Assembly (NCBI GenBank): GCA_038230975.1
Contig: JBBRMF010000308.1
Location: forward strand, 1 to 6,001
Direction: 5' to 3'
Length of the DNA stretch: 6,001 nt
Source: JANXVV01 sp038230975
Lineage (GTDB): Bacteria > Planctomycetota > Phycisphaerae > Tepidisphaerales > Tepidisphaeraceae
The notes beneath the pieces are model-generated. The model was not told where the DNA came from, made no database searches, and saw only the letters and a program-made list of their open reading frames with translations. Below, one piece after another: positions 1-5,959 of the stretch (positions within the stretch are counted from its first letter, which is position 1; each line of letters starts with the position of its first letter). Position numbers and translations under genes: made by a program.

Positions 1-213
1 GCCATCCGTGGCCTCCGATAGAGTGGACATAGACTCAACGGAGAGAGTGTTGCATAAACGAAGGCAATGCGCAAATTGGCGACAAGTGGTGCTTTGAACT
101 AGTCTTATGGTGATTTATAGGTCATAAGTGAATGGCATTCGGGACATGCATGAATGCCCCCTTTTCCAAATCATTCAATATTGCGTTTGTATTTCCATAC
201 GGTAATACAGCAT

Positions 214-1239
214 TTACGGTTTGAGCCATTTTACGAACCAATCGATCGCTTCTTTGTGTGCTTCGGAAGTGACGGCGTGACCGGTATGGGGCTGGATGAT
301 TTGTTTGAATTTTTCGGAAGCTTCGGCAATTCGATAGCAATCTTTCCCGGCCGTGCCGCAAAGTTGGACACCGGGCAGAGGGGTTTTGTCATCGGAGTCG
401 CCGTTGATGATAAGGAGGGGTCGCGGGCAGATGAGGGTCATCATCATCGGGCCGTCAAAATCGGTGTAGATGTTCGGCACGACTCGGTCGTAAAACTTTT
501 TGACAAATGCGGCATCGGGCTTTTCAGCGCCGGCTGATTTCGCGGCGGCCTCAAAACCTTTCCGGATTGTTCCTACTCGGCCATGCCAGGCGTCGTGGTC
601 TAACGCCCACTGAAAACTTTGTACGCCGATACATGGCACGGCGACCGCGACTCGCTGATCGGCGGCGGCGGTGAAATAGGTTTCGATTCCGCCTTTGGAG
701 ATTCCCATCAGTCCGATTCGTATTGGATCGATGTCGTCGCGAGTTTGGAGGTAGTCGATCAGCCGCATGGCATCCCAGACTGTGTCGTAATAGAGAGGAT
801 GCTCGCCTCCTTTTTCAAATGTGCGGGCAATGGCGGCGTTGTAATCGGCTTGCGTGCCACGTTCCCCGTGATAGCGGGCATCGATCGCCACTGCGACGAA
901 TCCTTTGGCCGCCAATTCCGTCAGCGTTTTCAGTTCAGATTCCTTTTTTCCACCCGTGCCGTGCATGACGATCACGACGGGTCGGCGACGTTCACCGGGC
1001 TGTTTTAACAAGATTCCCGGCACGCGCTGCGAAGTTTCGCTGGCAAAGCTGAAATGGATCTGAATGAGATCCCCGGCCGTCATTTGCTCGATCTTAGGAG
1101 ATAGTTCAACCCGGGGCCGATCGATTAATTTCAAGAATTCCGAACGGATGACGTCGGTCGTTGGTGACTCGGCCATCGCGGTTCCACTCCACGCACCGGT
1201 GAATAATCCGAGGATGAGAAACGTGAGTAATTTTTGCAC
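214..1239 (-). CDS. Secreted alpha/beta hydrolase (dienelactone hydrolase / acetyl-xylan esterase-like)
   Basis: Probable exported serine esterase of the alpha/beta-hydrolase fold; the substrate is unknown. With the start proposed here the protein is 341 aa. Residues 1-23 form a signal peptide: Lys3, a hydrophobic core (LLTFLILGLF), then a signal peptidase I-type AMA site before Glu24. HGTGG (about 93-97) matches the oxyanion-hole loop. GISKG (179-183) is the GxSxG nucleophile elbow with Ser181. Asp283 in GDSDDKTP and His321 in HTGH fit the remaining triad positions. The frame also opens at a TTG at 1254, but I prefer the GTG at 1237-1239: it has an AAAGGA ribosome binding site 6 nt upstream and places the signal peptide at the very N-terminus. 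The gene ends with TAA at 214-216. It lies downstream of the FHA gene on the same strand, separated by a strong hairpin, so it may be a separate transcript. The fold is clear; the exact family (dienelactone hydrolase, cephalosporin/xylan deacetylase, peptidase S9-like) is not. Confidence 0.85.
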   Translation of the reverse strand: MQKLLTFLILGLFTGAWSGTAMAESPTTDVIRSEFLKLIDRPRVELSPKIEQMTAGDLIQIHFSFASETSQRVPGILLKQPGERRRPVVIVMHGTGGKKESELKTLTELAAKGFVAVAIDARYHGERGTQADYNAAIARTFEKGGEHPLYYDTVWDAMRLIDYLQTRDDIDPIRIGLMGISKGGIETYFTAAADQRVAVAVPCIGVQSFQWALDHDAWHGRVGTIRKGFEAAAKSAGAEKPDAAFVKKFYDRVVPNIYTDFDGPMMMTLICPRPLLIINGDSDDKTPLPGVQLCGTAGKDCYRIAEASEKFKQIIQPHTGHAVTSEAHKEAIDWFVKWLKP

Positions 1240-1245
1240 GCTAAA

Positions 1246-1251
1246 TCCTTT
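1246..1251 (-). promoter_or_regulatory. Ribosome binding site deciding the esterase start
   Basis: The minus strand reads AAAGGA here, 6 nt before GTG at 1237-1239. The TTG at 1252-1254 overlaps this motif and would have no site of its own, so the GTG is the better start. Confidence 0.6.
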
Positions 1252-1259
1252 CAACCAGA

Positions 1260-1287
1260 AAGCCTGCGGACCAGGGTCCGCAGGCTT
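1260..1287 (-). terminator. Perfect 13-bp hairpin between FHA gene and esterase gene
   Basis: The arms AAGCCTGCGGACC (1260-1272) and GGTCCGCAGGCTT (1275-1287) are exact reverse complements around a 2-nt centre, giving a very stable GC-rich stem. It lies 33 nt past the FHA stop codon and 20 nt before the esterase start. This position suits transcription termination after the FHA gene, or a structure in the esterase leader. Neither strand has a U-tract directly after the stem, so it is not a textbook intrinsic terminator. That the element is a hairpin is certain from the sequence; its role is inferred. Confidence 0.55.
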
Positions 1288-1320
1288 GGGTGAAATCCTC
1301 CGTCGCCAAGATCGTAGGGC

Positions 1321-1908
1321 TCAATGTTTATTATGCGTGTCTTTCACACCGCCAAGATCCAGCAAGAGATCATCTTCACTTAATACCTTGTGGCCGGACC
1401 CCGTACCGCTGGCATCGGACAAATCCAGTTCGATATCGTCGGTGACTGTCGCGGGTTCAACTTCCGAAGCGGGCGTATTTTCGAGAATTTCGATATTTTC
1501 GGCGGCGACTCCTGAATCGTCATTGGCAGCCAAGGGTGGATGCTCTGCCAACGAATCGTCGAGTTGATGGGCGGCTCGCTCCTGGAACGGTGCGAGTTCA
1601 TCATCCTGCGGCACGCCGTCAACCTGAAGCACGAACACGACGGGGCCGACTTGGATGCTGTCTCCCGGCTGAATCGTCGAGCTTCCGGAAATGCGCTGAC
1701 CGTTGTGGAAGGTTCCGTTGGAACTGCCAAGGTCTTCAGCGCGGATGGTGTCACCTTCGCGAATAATGCGGCAATGTTTCCTCGACACTTCACCGACGGG
1801 AATGCGTAAGTCGCAGTCTTCTCGACGCCCGATCACGGTGATATCACGGGTAATCGAAAAACTGCGCCGATCTCCTTCGGCCCGAAACATGACGAGAACC
1901 ACTTGCAT
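1321..1908 (-). CDS. FHA-domain protein with acidic C-terminal tail
   Basis: A 195-aa cytoplasmic protein with one forkhead-associated domain, a phosphothreonine-binding module that usually reads Ser/Thr kinase signalling. The domain spans roughly residues 12-95 and shows the family's conserved core: GR at 27-28, SRKH at 42-45, and SSNGT at 62-66 followed by an NG turn, with a closing hydrophobic strand (VGPVVFVLQV). Residues from about 100 to 195 are low-complexity and strongly acidic, ending in an SEDDLLLDLGG-type segment. This tail is probably disordered and may be an interaction region. The reading frame stays open upstream to 2382, but that extension is not protein-like and would overlap hemW. 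The ATG at 1906-1908 gives a natural start just before the FHA fold. Its ribosome site (AGAAAG, about 9 nt upstream) is weak. No kinase or phosphatase gene is in view, so its partner cannot be named. Confidence 0.85.
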   Translation of the reverse strand: MQVVLVMFRAEGDRRSFSITRDITVIGRREDCDLRIPVGEVSRKHCRIIREGDTIRAEDLGSSNGTFHNGQRISGSSTIQPGDSIQVGPVVFVLQVDGVPQDDELAPFQERAAHQLDDSLAEHPPLAANDDSGVAAENIEILENTPASEVEPATVTDDIELDLSDASGTGSGHKVLSEDDLLLDLGGVKDTHNKH

Positions 1909-2172
1909 GACGACATCACTTTCTGGAATGAATCCACACGGATCTCTAACGAGCGTCGCGGTTCGGTCACCAAAAGTTCCCACTTCCGAGACTGGGCAAT
2001 CGTTATCACAAACCTGCGCGTCGATTGCACGCGATTTATATAACTTATCGCAGGAAACCGATTTGAGCAAGGTATTTCTAATAGCCTGACATCGAAAGTC
2101 ATTTCTTTCCGCCCGATCACCACCTTTTGGAGACTTGCGTCTTGCCCACCGCGGCACAATGATCTGCTTGCT
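1909..2172. promoter_or_regulatory. Divergent intergenic region between the FHA gene and hemW
   Basis: These 264 bp separate two divergently transcribed genes and so should hold promoters for both. On the minus strand an AT-rich TATAAA-type box lies at 2035-2040, within a TATATAA run, but no good -35 hexamer stands at the right distance. The nearest TTGCTC-like hexamer is too far away for it. A short inverted repeat (GCGAT...ATCGC) flanks this AT-rich patch. No clear Shine-Dalgarno site precedes the hemW start. I see no small gene or RNA here. Confidence 0.35.
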
Positions 2173-3426
2173 ATGTTGCCAATGTTTGCACCCGCCCCCT
2201 TGCGACCCGAGCAGTTTGCGCCCGCGGAGATACCCGGACTTTATGTCCATATCCCGTTCTGCTTTCACAAATGTCACTATTGCGACTTCTATAGCATCAC
2301 CCGACAGACGCCGGATCGGATGGCCCGCTTCGTCAATCTCATCCTGCGTGAGGCGGATCAATGGCTTGGCTTTCGCACGCACGACAATGCAACTCGCTCT
2401 GGCCAGTCGCTTCGGCCTCGGACGATTTTCTTTGGCGGTGGCACTCCGTCGCTACTTCCGATGGATGAGATGAGCCGTCTGATCGCCGGTTTGCGCGAGC
2501 GATACGACCTGACGGCCGTCGATGAATGGACGATCGAGTGCAACCCAGCCACGGTGACGGCTGAATATTGTTCCATGCTTCGGGAAATGGGGGTCACTCG
2601 TTTGAGCTTTGGCGCGCAGAGCTTTAATCCGGCTGAGCTGAAAATGCTGGAACGCCATCATGATCCGGAGGACGTTCCCAGAAGTGTTGACCTTGCCCGC
2701 GCCGCCGGTTTCAAACGGTTGAATGTCGATCTGATCTATGCCATTCCCGGCCAGGATCTGGCGTCCTGGATGAAGTCGCTGGAAACCGCCATCGGGCTGG
2801 GGACGTCGCATCTTTCGTGTTATGGGCTGACGTACGAACCGAACACCCCGATGGCCGTTAAAAAACGGCTGGGTCAATTCCATGGCGTGGAGGAAGGCAT
2901 TGAACTGGAAATGTTCCACGCCACGCGCACCCGACTGGCCAACGCGGGGATGGCCGCCTACGAGATCAGCAACTACTCGACGCCCGATGAAGAGTGCCGG
3001 CATAATCTCGTCTACTGGTTGGGTGACAATTACATCGGACTTGGACCCTCCGCCGCTTCGCATGTCGAAGGAACGCGCTGGCGTAACCGCCCGCATCTGG
3101 GCGAATGGGAATCTGCGGTTGAAGCGGGAGGATTACCCGCGATTGACGTGGAAAACCTCTCGCCCCCCCGCCGCGCCGGGGAGCTGGCTTATCTGCAACT
3201 TCGATTGGCCGAAGGCGTTCGCTTTGTTGATTTCGCACATCGAACGGGTTGCGATGCACGGCGACTGTTTGCAGAACCAATCAGTACCTTATCGCTGAAC
3301 GGGCTGCTGATTGTGGACGTGGATGGGTTTCGGCTGAGCGAAAGCGGGCTGAATGTAGCCGATGCGATCGCGGCGGAATTTCTGGCACCTACCGGAAGCG
3401 ACGCCGAAGGAAAAAGTAGCAGGTAG
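2173..3426 (+). CDS. hemW: HemW-type radical SAM heme chaperone (HemN-like)
   Basis: A 417-aa radical SAM protein of the coproporphyrinogen III oxidase-like family. YVHIPFC and the following residues carry the CxxxCxxC [4Fe-4S] cluster motif (Cys30, Cys34, Cys37), followed by Asp-Phe as in HemW rather than the extra Cys of true HemN. The SAM-binding GGGTPS is at 88-93. Further family blocks are ECNP (122-125), SFGAQSF (145-151) and DLIYAIPGQ (186-194). HNLVYW (277-282) matches the HNxxYW heme-binding motif described for HemW, so the likely role is heme insertion into respiratory enzymes, not coproporphyrinogen oxidation. The HemN C-terminal domain occupies about 330-400. The protein is somewhat longer than the roughly 380 aa of E. 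coli HemW because of short extensions at both ends. ATG at 2173 is used; the ATG at 2182 is equally possible, since neither has a visible Shine-Dalgarno site. The gene stands alone, divergent from the FHA gene and convergent with the next operon. Confidence 0.93.
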   Translation: MLPMFAPAPLRPEQFAPAEIPGLYVHIPFCFHKCHYCDFYSITRQTPDRMARFVNLILREADQWLGFRTHDNATRSGQSLRPRTIFFGGGTPSLLPMDEMSRLIAGLRERYDLTAVDEWTIECNPATVTAEYCSMLREMGVTRLSFGAQSFNPAELKMLERHHDPEDVPRSVDLARAAGFKRLNVDLIYAIPGQDLASWMKSLETAIGLGTSHLSCYGLTYEPNTPMAVKKRLGQFHGVEEGIELEMFHATRTRLANAGMAAYEISNYSTPDEECRHNLVYWLGDNYIGLGPSAASHVEGTRWRNRPHLGEWESAVEAGGLPAIDVENLSPPRRAGELAYLQLRLAEGVRFVDFAHRTGCDARRLFAEPISTLSLNGLLIVDVDGFRLSESGLNVADAIAAEFLAPTGSDAEGKSSR

Positions 3427-3441
3427 GGTGTTGCGTGCTCG

Positions 3442-3466
3442 CCCGGCGTCTTTGTTCGCCGCCGGG
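3442..3466 (+). terminator. GC-rich hairpin just downstream of hemW
   Basis: CCCGGCG (3442-3448) pairs exactly with CGCCGGG (3460-3466) across an 11-nt loop, starting 15 nt after the hemW stop codon. The position suits termination of hemW transcription, but no T-run follows, so it may be only a stabilising 3' structure. Confidence 0.35.
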
Positions 3467-3520
3467 GAGAAGCGACCGCATGTTATTCGATATGGCGGTG
3501 ATTGTATCGAAGCGGCCGTG

Positions 3521-3538
3521 GCGATTAAAATTAATCGC
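3521..3538 (-). terminator. Hairpin downstream of the accessory operon
   Basis: GCGATTAAAATTAATCGC is an 8-bp inverted repeat with a 2-nt centre, lying 18 nt beyond the TAG stop of the last operon gene. It could end the minus-strand transcript or serve as a protein-binding palindrome. No clear U-tract follows it on the minus strand. Confidence 0.3.
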
Positions 3539-3556
3539 AGGGCGAGTACGCGTACA

Positions 3557-4411
3557 CTACCTGCTTGCCTTGTGGGCGCTAACCGGATTGATCAATGGCT
3601 TCCCCAATGCATTCGAGATAGTCACCCACTCCTTATCGTTATTTGCCGCAAAATGAGATGATTGAAGGCCGTCGACCGCAATCAGCGCTTCACTCATTCC
3701 CGAGCATTTTCCACTGTCACAAAGCACAGTCGAATTTTGCATTGCCGACGCAATTATCCTTTTAGTATCTTGCAGCTCTTTCGAGGAATCTGGCGAGACT
3801 GAGTCAGATATTTTTTGAAACGAATCTCGATTTCGATCAAAGAAACTATGCACGGAGCATTGAATTTTATTTTGCTTGCACTCCCGAACAGTTACGTCGA
3901 TCGCGCCATTCGACGCACGCGAGGGACGTTCAGATGAACGTGCGCATCCTGTACCATCATACTGATGTGTTACAGTTCGATCCCATTTAACGTATGCACC
4001 TAGAATCGCCTCGCCAAGATGGGCTCGAAGACGGGTGAGTGCTACTTCCAGTGTGGTCTTCTGGGAATCCAGAGTCGAAAGAAAGGCAAAAATTGCATCG
4101 AGGCAACGCGATCGCCTTCGTTGGGCCATCGGGTGGTTAGTCGCTGATTGAACTTGATCATATAGTTCCGGTACCGATTTGCATCGGTCGCACAGCTTGT
4201 AAATCAGTGCCAAATCCTGAAGCCACCCCCGCTTAAACTCCTTCCTTGCATAGGTCGAAGTGGACGAGAAAACATATTTAGAAAGAGCGGCGCGAACAGG
4301 GTTGGCGTTATTATGCGACTTTTGAAGTTCAATCTGTAAAGAAGTGTCGATATGCACTTGTGACTTATCCGTCACGTTTGCCACGAATGTGTCGGTGGGA
4401 CTGCTTGCCAA
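3557..4411 (-). CDS. Uncharacterised 284-aa protein with PIN-like acidic residue pattern
   Basis: I do not recognise this gene with certainty. Several blocks resemble PIN-like nuclease domains. VHIDTSLQIEL (19-29) looks like the first strand with a catalytic Asp22. YARKEFKRGW (54-63) would give Glu58. MSEALIAVD (239-247) resembles the GDALIA helix, with Glu241 in place of Asp. AANNDKEW (255-262) resembles the TTND strand, with Asp259. The middle (about 65-150) is helical and Arg/Lys-rich. A Cys-containing stretch at 150-235 (Cys156, 178, 185, 231, 236) is probably an insertion. No signal peptide or membrane segment is seen. If the match is right, it would be a metal-dependent ribonuclease, possibly a toxin. 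Translation starts at TTG, supported by a strong AAGGAG 7 nt upstream. The gene follows its upstream neighbour by 26 nt in one operon and is AT-richer than hemW, which suggests acquired DNA. It ends with TAG, convergent with hemW. Confidence 0.7.
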   Translation of the reverse strand: MASSPTDTFVANVTDKSQVHIDTSLQIELQKSHNNANPVRAALSKYVFSSTSTYARKEFKRGWLQDLALIYKLCDRCKSVPELYDQVQSATNHPMAQRRRSRCLDAIFAFLSTLDSQKTTLEVALTRLRAHLGEAILGAYVKWDRTVTHQYDGTGCARSSERPSRASNGAIDVTVRECKQNKIQCSVHSFFDRNRDSFQKISDSVSPDSSKELQDTKRIIASAMQNSTVLCDSGKCSGMSEALIAVDGLQSSHFAANNDKEWVTISNALGKPLINPVSAHKASR

Positions 4412-4418
4412 ATTCCCG

Positions 4419-4424
4419 CTCCTT
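4419..4424 (-). promoter_or_regulatory. Strong ribosome binding site for a TTG start
   Basis: The minus strand reads AAGGAG here, separated by 7 nt from the TTG at 4409-4411. It lies within the 26-nt gap after the preceding stop codon. It is the main reason to accept the rare TTG as the true start of the PIN-like gene. Confidence 0.75.
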
Positions 4425-4437
4425 CTTAACGTTTTGA

Positions 4438-4995
4438 TTATTCGGAAATATCGCTAAACGCTACAAGTGGATTGTGCCCCACATCAATCAGGCCCGATCG
4501 AATGACGTCAAGATGTTGTTCTGTTAGACGGGGAAAGGCGAGATCCTTGAACGCTCCCCTTAGTGCCGCAGCCTGTTCAATTTGCAATAGATCTATATGC
4601 GCCAAAAAGGCCTCAATCAAAGCGAGCAAAGACTGATGCTGCAGACTCGTATAAGTCGAGGTGTTCCAAAGTTCACAAATGACGTGGCGAACCGATTCGA
4701 GTTTGAGTATTGAGACATCTTTTTCAGCGGATTCGATATTGTCGAGTAGTTCTTCGGCTTTTTCCAAAAGGCCTTGATTAAATGACTTCGGCGCGGTGTG
4801 GCTGCGACCAACCGGTTCAAAACGTGCCCTTTGAAATTCGCCGTCTCCCGTCGCTGGGTGAGATACGGCAAATTTTGACTGAACATCCGTCTTGTTCGGC
4901 AATGCGCTTAAATCCATCGAAGTCTGATTTCCGCTTCCAACTTCAACATCTTGAGCCGGGGTTCCATTCTTGATTGACTGAAGTAATTGGCTCAT
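4438..4995 (-). CDS. Uncharacterised 185-aa protein, disordered N-terminus and helical C-terminus
   Basis: Not recognised. Residues 1 to about 70 are rich in Gly, Ser, Thr, Asn and Pro and look disordered. From about 72 to the end the sequence is helical: QGLLEKAEELLDNIESAEKD (72-91) could form an amphipathic or coiled-coil helix, and further helices run at about 97-110, 116-150 (leucine- and alanine-rich) and 156-172. It has no signal peptide or membrane segment and no visible catalytic motif, which suggests a binding or adaptor role. Its ATG overlaps the TAA of the upstream gene by 1 nt (TAATG), with AGGAG 6 nt before the start, so translation is probably coupled. The PIN-like gene follows 26 nt later. 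The position directly before a possible nuclease would fit an antitoxin or partner subunit, but this is inference from gene order only. Confidence 0.75.
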   Translation of the reverse strand: MSQLLQSIKNGTPAQDVEVGSGNQTSMDLSALPNKTDVQSKFAVSHPATGDGEFQRARFEPVGRSHTAPKSFNQGLLEKAEELLDNIESAEKDVSILKLESVRHVICELWNTSTYTSLQHQSLLALIEAFLAHIDLLQIEQAAALRGAFKDLAFPRLTEQHLDVIRSGLIDVGHNPLVAFSDISE

Positions 4996-5630
4996 TATGC
5001 ACTCCTGCTAAAATCAGATACAAGCTTATTGCACTTCTCCAAGGCCTCGCCAAGGAATTTTGCGATATCTGGACGGGGCGGGCGATTAACATAGACGTCA
5101 ATATCCACAAGCAGTCCCGCAACCGGATTTTTTTGTCGTTGTGCCTGCATTTGCATTTGCTTTAGAAGCGCGTCTCGTTGACCGGTAGGAAGAAGTTTTG
5201 GCGACCCAAGTAGGCGAGGATCAATCTGTGATGGCGCTTCAACACGCCAAGCTGGTCGAATGCCAAATCGATACCCGGATCCTTCATCATCTTCAAACAC
5301 CGTCGCCGACTCGCACGATCGCGTTTTGTATATCGGACCATCCGTTTCGGGCCAATCTTTAAACGGAGCGAACTTAAGCGAAAGATTCTCGGCAGCTTCG
5401 GTGGAATCCGCCGGTATCAAGTAAAGCCGACGGCAGCCCAATCGGACAAAAGTTTTGAGGTCAAATCGAGCTGATATCACAGCCAATGATGTTGTACAGA
5501 CACCTGAAATATCGAATTCTTCGTCTGCGTGGCCCTGATCAACAACAAGGCGACCTGAATCAAACGTGACCAATAATTCCTTCGCCGGACACTTTAATTT
5601 GGCACTCTGTGGCGTAGCTTGGTCAAGCAT
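4995..5630 (-). CDS. TIGR04255-like protein, main intact portion (211 aa)
   Basis: This 211-aa frame has a C-terminal pattern that resembles my memory of the sporadically distributed TIGR04255 family: a Gln/Lys-rich helix (about 157-168), then GLLVDIDVY (172-180), then a final helix with Leu, Asn and Phe (190-207). The function of that family is unknown to me. The ATG at 5628-5630 has no ribosome site. The same frame continues upstream through TNETW to a TAA at 5646-5648, beyond which 38 protein-like codons extend to an ATG at 5762. I therefore think this is the larger part of a gene of about 255 codons broken by a nonsense codon, or a frame restarted at 5630. It heads the operon: its TAA overlaps the ATG of the next gene by 1 nt. 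It has no signal peptide or membrane segment. The coding call is firm; the family call is tentative. Confidence 0.7.
   Translation of the reverse strand: MLDQATPQSAKLKCPAKELLVTFDSGRLVVDQGHADEEFDISGVCTTSLAVISARFDLKTFVRLGCRRLYLIPADSTEAAENLSLKFAPFKDWPETDGPIYKTRSCESATVFEDDEGSGYRFGIRPAWRVEAPSQIDPRLLGSPKLLPTGQRDALLKQMQMQAQRQKNPVAGLLVDIDVYVNRPPRPDIAKFLGEALEKCNKLVSDFSRSA
5002..5006 (-). promoter_or_regulatory. Ribosome binding site at the TAATG junction
   Basis: AGGAG on the minus strand lies inside the last codons of the first operon gene, 6 nt before the ATG at 4993-4995. Together with the 1-nt stop/start overlap it indicates coupled translation. Confidence 0.7.
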
Positions 5631-5645
5631 CCAAGTTTCATTGGT

Positions 5646-5762
5646 TTATTCGGGTAGAGCTTCCTCCAATATGAGCAAGGCTTCCCGACACCGATCAAGG
5701 TATCTGTAGCCGCGATCAAAGCGAGCTTCAAAAACCTGTTGAACCAGTTTGGGCTTTATCAT
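5646..5762 (-). pseudogene. Detached N-terminal piece (38 codons) of the TIGR04255-like gene
   Basis: From ATG at 5760-5762 the frame reads MIKPKLVQQVFEARF, continues through an Arg/Tyr/Leu-rich helix and ends ILEEALPE at a TAA (5646-5648). The same frame then resumes as TNETW and runs into the 211-aa reading frame. The piece is natural-looking helical protein sequence in frame with its neighbour. A single-base change of the TAA (to CAA, AAA or GAA) would give one protein of 255 aa, a length I consider typical for the suspected family. A near-consensus promoter lies just upstream, so 5762 is probably the original start. No Shine-Dalgarno site is visible. Alternatives are a sequencing error, a genuine small leader gene, or readthrough. 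A TGA in another frame overlaps this ATG (ATGA), which I regard as chance. Confidence 0.55.
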
Positions 5763-5802
5763 AAGTAGTACCGAATAGCTGGCCAGAGGTATTGAAAAAA
5801 TA

Positions 5803-5832
5803 AGTATAGCTGGAACGGAGACACTTTGTCGA
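5803..5832 (-). promoter_or_regulatory. Sigma-70-type promoter of the accessory operon
   Basis: On the minus strand a -35 box TCGACA (5827-5832; consensus TTGACA) and a -10 box TATACT (5803-5808; consensus TATAAT) are each one base from consensus and 18 bp apart. Transcription would begin near 5796, giving a leader of about 34 nt before the ATG at 5762. This supports 5762, not 5630, as the start of the first gene. Confidence 0.55.
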
Positions 5833-5923
5833 GAAAAACCTGTAATTGCAGATCAGCACGCAGGGCTTCCGCAAGTAGATTATCACATTCCTGCGCTTGC
5901 GCGATCAGCCCCGTACCGGTAGG

Positions 5924-5959
5924 GTTGTCTGTGGTCCGAGATCTCGGTGGACGCACAAC
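5924..5959. repeat. 12-bp palindrome inside a larger imperfect inverted repeat
   Basis: CCGAGATCTCGG (5936-5947) is a perfect palindrome. Further out, GTTGT (5924-5928) pairs with ACAAC (5955-5959), with partial pairing between. An 11-bp direct repeat, TGGACGCACAA, occurs at 5948-5958 and again at 5987-5997. The elements lie about 90-130 bp upstream of the operon's -35 box. They could be an operator or a cruciform; no role is proven. Confidence 0.35.

Noticed and set aside
134..158. 7-bp inverted repeat GGCATTC/GAATGCC downstream of the esterase gene
   Set aside because: A short stem with an 11-nt loop and no T-run in the right direction. It is too weak to call a terminator. The rest of 1-213 shows no gene.
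1064..1567. Plus-strand open frame of 167 codons
   Set aside because: It lies antisense to the esterase start and the FHA tail, crosses the hairpin, and has no recognisable motif or ribosome site.
1909..2382. Upstream extension of the FHA reading frame to 2382 on the minus strand
   Set aside because: The added 158 residues are not protein-like, overlap the 5' end of hemW on the other strand, and precede a natural start at 1908.
2452..3096. Minus-strand open frame of 214 codons within hemW
   Set aside because: It is a shadow of a confidently identified hemW and its translation shows no family features.
3435..3656. Plus-strand frame of 73 codons after hemW with a hydrophobic stretch
   Set aside because: It mostly overlaps the hairpin-rich gap and the antisense of the PIN-like gene; there is no ribosome site and no recognisable family.
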